Assembly: GCA_937880585.1 (NCBI GenBank)
Contig: CALFMR010000399.1
Coordinates: 1 to 7,432, forward strand
Direction: 5' to 3'
DNA from: an uncultured Acidobacteriota bacterium
GTDB lineage: Bacteria > Acidobacteriota > Vicinamibacteria > Vicinamibacterales > SCN-69-37
Length of the DNA: 7,432 nucleotides
In this document: piece by piece, positions 6,331 through 7,432 of the stretch
Layout of the letters: each line of letters begins with the position of its first letter
Numbering within the stretch: position 1 is the stretch's first letter
Notes under the pieces: model-generated
Database searches by the model: none
What the model saw: the letters and a program-made list of their open reading frames with translations, nothing else
What the model was told of the DNA's origin: nothing
Program-made: the position numbers and the translations under genes

Positions 6331-7272
6331 GTGACCCGACACGTCCGACGCGCCGCCGAGCGCCTGCTCACGGCCAACGCCCGTCCCGTCCGGCGGCTGC
6401 TTGCCGCCACGGGCCGCGACCGCGCGCCGCGCCTGCCCGATATCGTCCAGATCGAGAGCACGAACCTCTGCAACGCCAAGTGCGTCTTCTGCCCGCGCGA
6501 CGAGATGCACCGCCGGCAGGGCGTCATGGACTTCGACCTGTTCCGCAAGATCGTCGACGAATGCGCGGCGCTCGGCATCACACATGTGCGCATGCACAAC
6601 TACGGCGAGGCGTTCCTCGATCGGCAGCTCGTCGAGAAGGTGCGCTACGCGAAGTCGCACGGCATCGCGGAAGTCGGGATGATCAGCAACGGCTCGCTCA
6701 TCACCGAGGACATCGCGCGCGCGATGATCGAGGCCGGGCTCGACGCCATCAACATCAGCGTGGACGCGGCCGGCAAGGAAGTCTTCGAGCGGACGCGCGT
6801 CCACCTCGACTACGACACGGTCATCGGCAACATCCGGACGCTCGCGCGGCTGCGGCAGGAGATGGGCCGCAAGCGGCCGCGGCTCATCCTGTCGTTCGTG
6901 CGCCAGCACGACTCGGCCGACGAGCGGGCGTTCATCGAGGAATGGAGCCGCGTCGCCGACAAGGTTCACATCACCGATCTGCACAATTGGGCCGGCACGC
7001 TCAACGCGACGTCCGACGTCAACTATCCGTGCTACCGGCTCTGGCTGACGTTCACCGTGCTGTGGGACGGCCGCGTCTCGCTCTGCTGCGCGGACTTCGA
7101 CGGCCGCAACGTGCTCGGCGACCTGCGCACGCAGACGATCGCGCAGATCTGGAACTCGCCCGCCTATCGCGCCGTGCGCCGCCAGCATCTGCAGTCGGGT
7201 GGACCGGAGATCTGCCGGTCGTGCGATCTGCCCAAGAAGGACTCGCCGCTCTGGGTCGGCAAACTGGTCTGA
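6331..7272 (+). CDS. Radical SAM enzyme with SPASM/twitch-like C-terminus
   Basis: This 313-residue protein should cleave S-adenosylmethionine with a [4Fe-4S] cluster and start radical chemistry on an unknown substrate. The cluster motif is C47-X3-C51-X2-C54 in ESTNLCNAKCVFCPR. Further core features are MHNYGEAFLD (a GGE-like motif on strand 2), VGMISNGSLI and AINISVDAAGKEVFE. The C-terminal part has C234, C252-C253, then DGRNVLGDLRTQTIAQIWNS, and C295-X2-C298. This is the layout of a reduced SPASM or twitch domain that may hold an auxiliary Fe-S cluster. Start choice: GTG at 6331 has GAAGGA at 7 nt; GTG at 6325 adds only two residues. It lies 15 nt after the epimerase stop, so it is probably co-transcribed. 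In glycan clusters such proteins are often unassigned; sugar or lipid modification is a guess. The alternative is a peptide-maturing SPASM enzyme, but no small precursor gene is seen here. Confidence 0.85.
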   Translation: MTRHVRRAAERLLTANARPVRRLLAATGRDRAPRLPDIVQIESTNLCNAKCVFCPRDEMHRRQGVMDFDLFRKIVDECAALGITHVRMHNYGEAFLDRQLVEKVRYAKSHGIAEVGMISNGSLITEDIARAMIEAGLDAINISVDAAGKEVFERTRVHLDYDTVIGNIRTLARLRQEMGRKRPRLILSFVRQHDSADERAFIEEWSRVADKVHITDLHNWAGTLNATSDVNYPCYRLWLTFTVLWDGRVSLCCADFDGRNVLGDLRTQTIAQIWNSPAYRAVRRQHLQSGGPEICRSCDLPKKDSPLWVGKLV

Positions 7273-7293
7273 GGCCGCCGGCGTCGAACTCGG

Positions 7294-7299
7294 TATACT
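7294..7299 (+). promoter_or_regulatory. Possible -10 box TATACT
   Basis: TATACT lies 20 nt before the ATG at 7320, in the only non-coding gap after the radical SAM gene. No convincing -35 box is present at 17 nt upstream (GAGGCC), so this is weak evidence for a separate promoter of the last gene. Confidence 0.25.
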
Positions 7300-7319
7300 C
7301 GGGAAACGGATCCCATCCG

Positions 7320-7432
7320 ATGTTCTCTCGCACGATTCGCACGGCACTCGCGGTCCTGACGACGCTCGGCGTCGGTCTCGGGACGGCCGCGGCGCAGTCG
7401 GCCGGCGCGCGCGAGCTGCAGTTGTCGTTCGC
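7320..7432 (+). CDS. Secreted protein, 5' fragment
   Basis: Only the first 37 or so codons lie in the window. They read as a Sec signal peptide: a basic start (MFSRTIRT), a hydrophobic core (ALAVLTTLGVGLG) and a cleavage site after TAAA, before QSAGARELQLSF. The mature protein is therefore exported, but its family cannot be told from what remains. The gap to the previous stop is 47 nt, with a possible -10 box, so it may be a separate transcription unit. The ribosome site is weak. The codon style matches the right part of the window. Confidence 0.6.
   Translation, partial: MFSRTIRTALAVLTTLGVGLGTAAAQSAGARELQLSF

Noticed and set aside
5245..7347. A 700-codon open frame on the minus strand opposite the epimerase and radical SAM genes
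   Set aside because: Its translation is rich in Arg, Asp, Val, Ala and His with no domain pattern. It is the expected shadow of GC-rich codon use in two well-supported plus-strand genes.

Overview
The window appears to join two unrelated high-GC bacterial genomes at about position 2490. Positions 1 to about 2485 look like an alphaproteobacterium of the Caulobacter/Phenylobacterium type. This rests on the DUF4129/DUF4350 gene pair, a small Ala/Pro-rich lipoprotein, a GH3 glucosidase with a signal peptide, strong GGAGG ribosome sites, and Leu encoded mostly by CTG. From about 2490 to the end the style changes: Leu is mostly CTC, Val often GTC, and CGCGCG runs are dense. The genes there resemble surface-glycan clusters of Acidobacteriota (Vicinamibacteria-like). 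Both taxonomic calls are impressions from gene content and codon style, not from a search.

Left part. On the minus strand lie a DUF4129 protein (375-992) and, overlapping its stop codon, a DUF4350-like membrane protein that runs off the left edge and carries an apparent one-base deletion near 336. Upstream of them is a 233-bp gap holding two related imperfect palindromes in tandem. Next comes a minus-strand lipoprotein (1247-1702). A 136-bp divergent intergenic region separates it from a plus-strand GH3 beta-glucosidase that starts at 1839.

Junction. The GH3 reading frame stops looking like GH3 just after the conserved KHFALND segment. It continues without a stop codon into a GT9 heptosyltransferase-like protein that lacks its own N-terminus. 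Each half lacks essential parts, so the 535-residue open frame is most likely an artefact of a chimeric assembly, or less likely a recombination scar. It is unlikely to be a working fusion enzyme.

Right part. Four closely packed plus-strand genes form a probable polysaccharide or glycoconjugate operon: the GT9 fragment, a 613-residue GT-B-like protein with an unfamiliar N-terminal half (its ATG abuts the GT9 stop), an extended-SDR nucleotide-sugar epimerase/dehydratase, and a radical SAM protein with a Cys-rich SPASM/twitch-like tail. The start of a secreted protein follows and runs off the right edge. A plausible joint role is to make and modify a nucleotide sugar and transfer it to a surface glycan, but the glycan cannot be named from sequence. 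I see no convincing wholly new system. The best candidate for novelty is the GT-B-like/SDR/radical SAM cassette.
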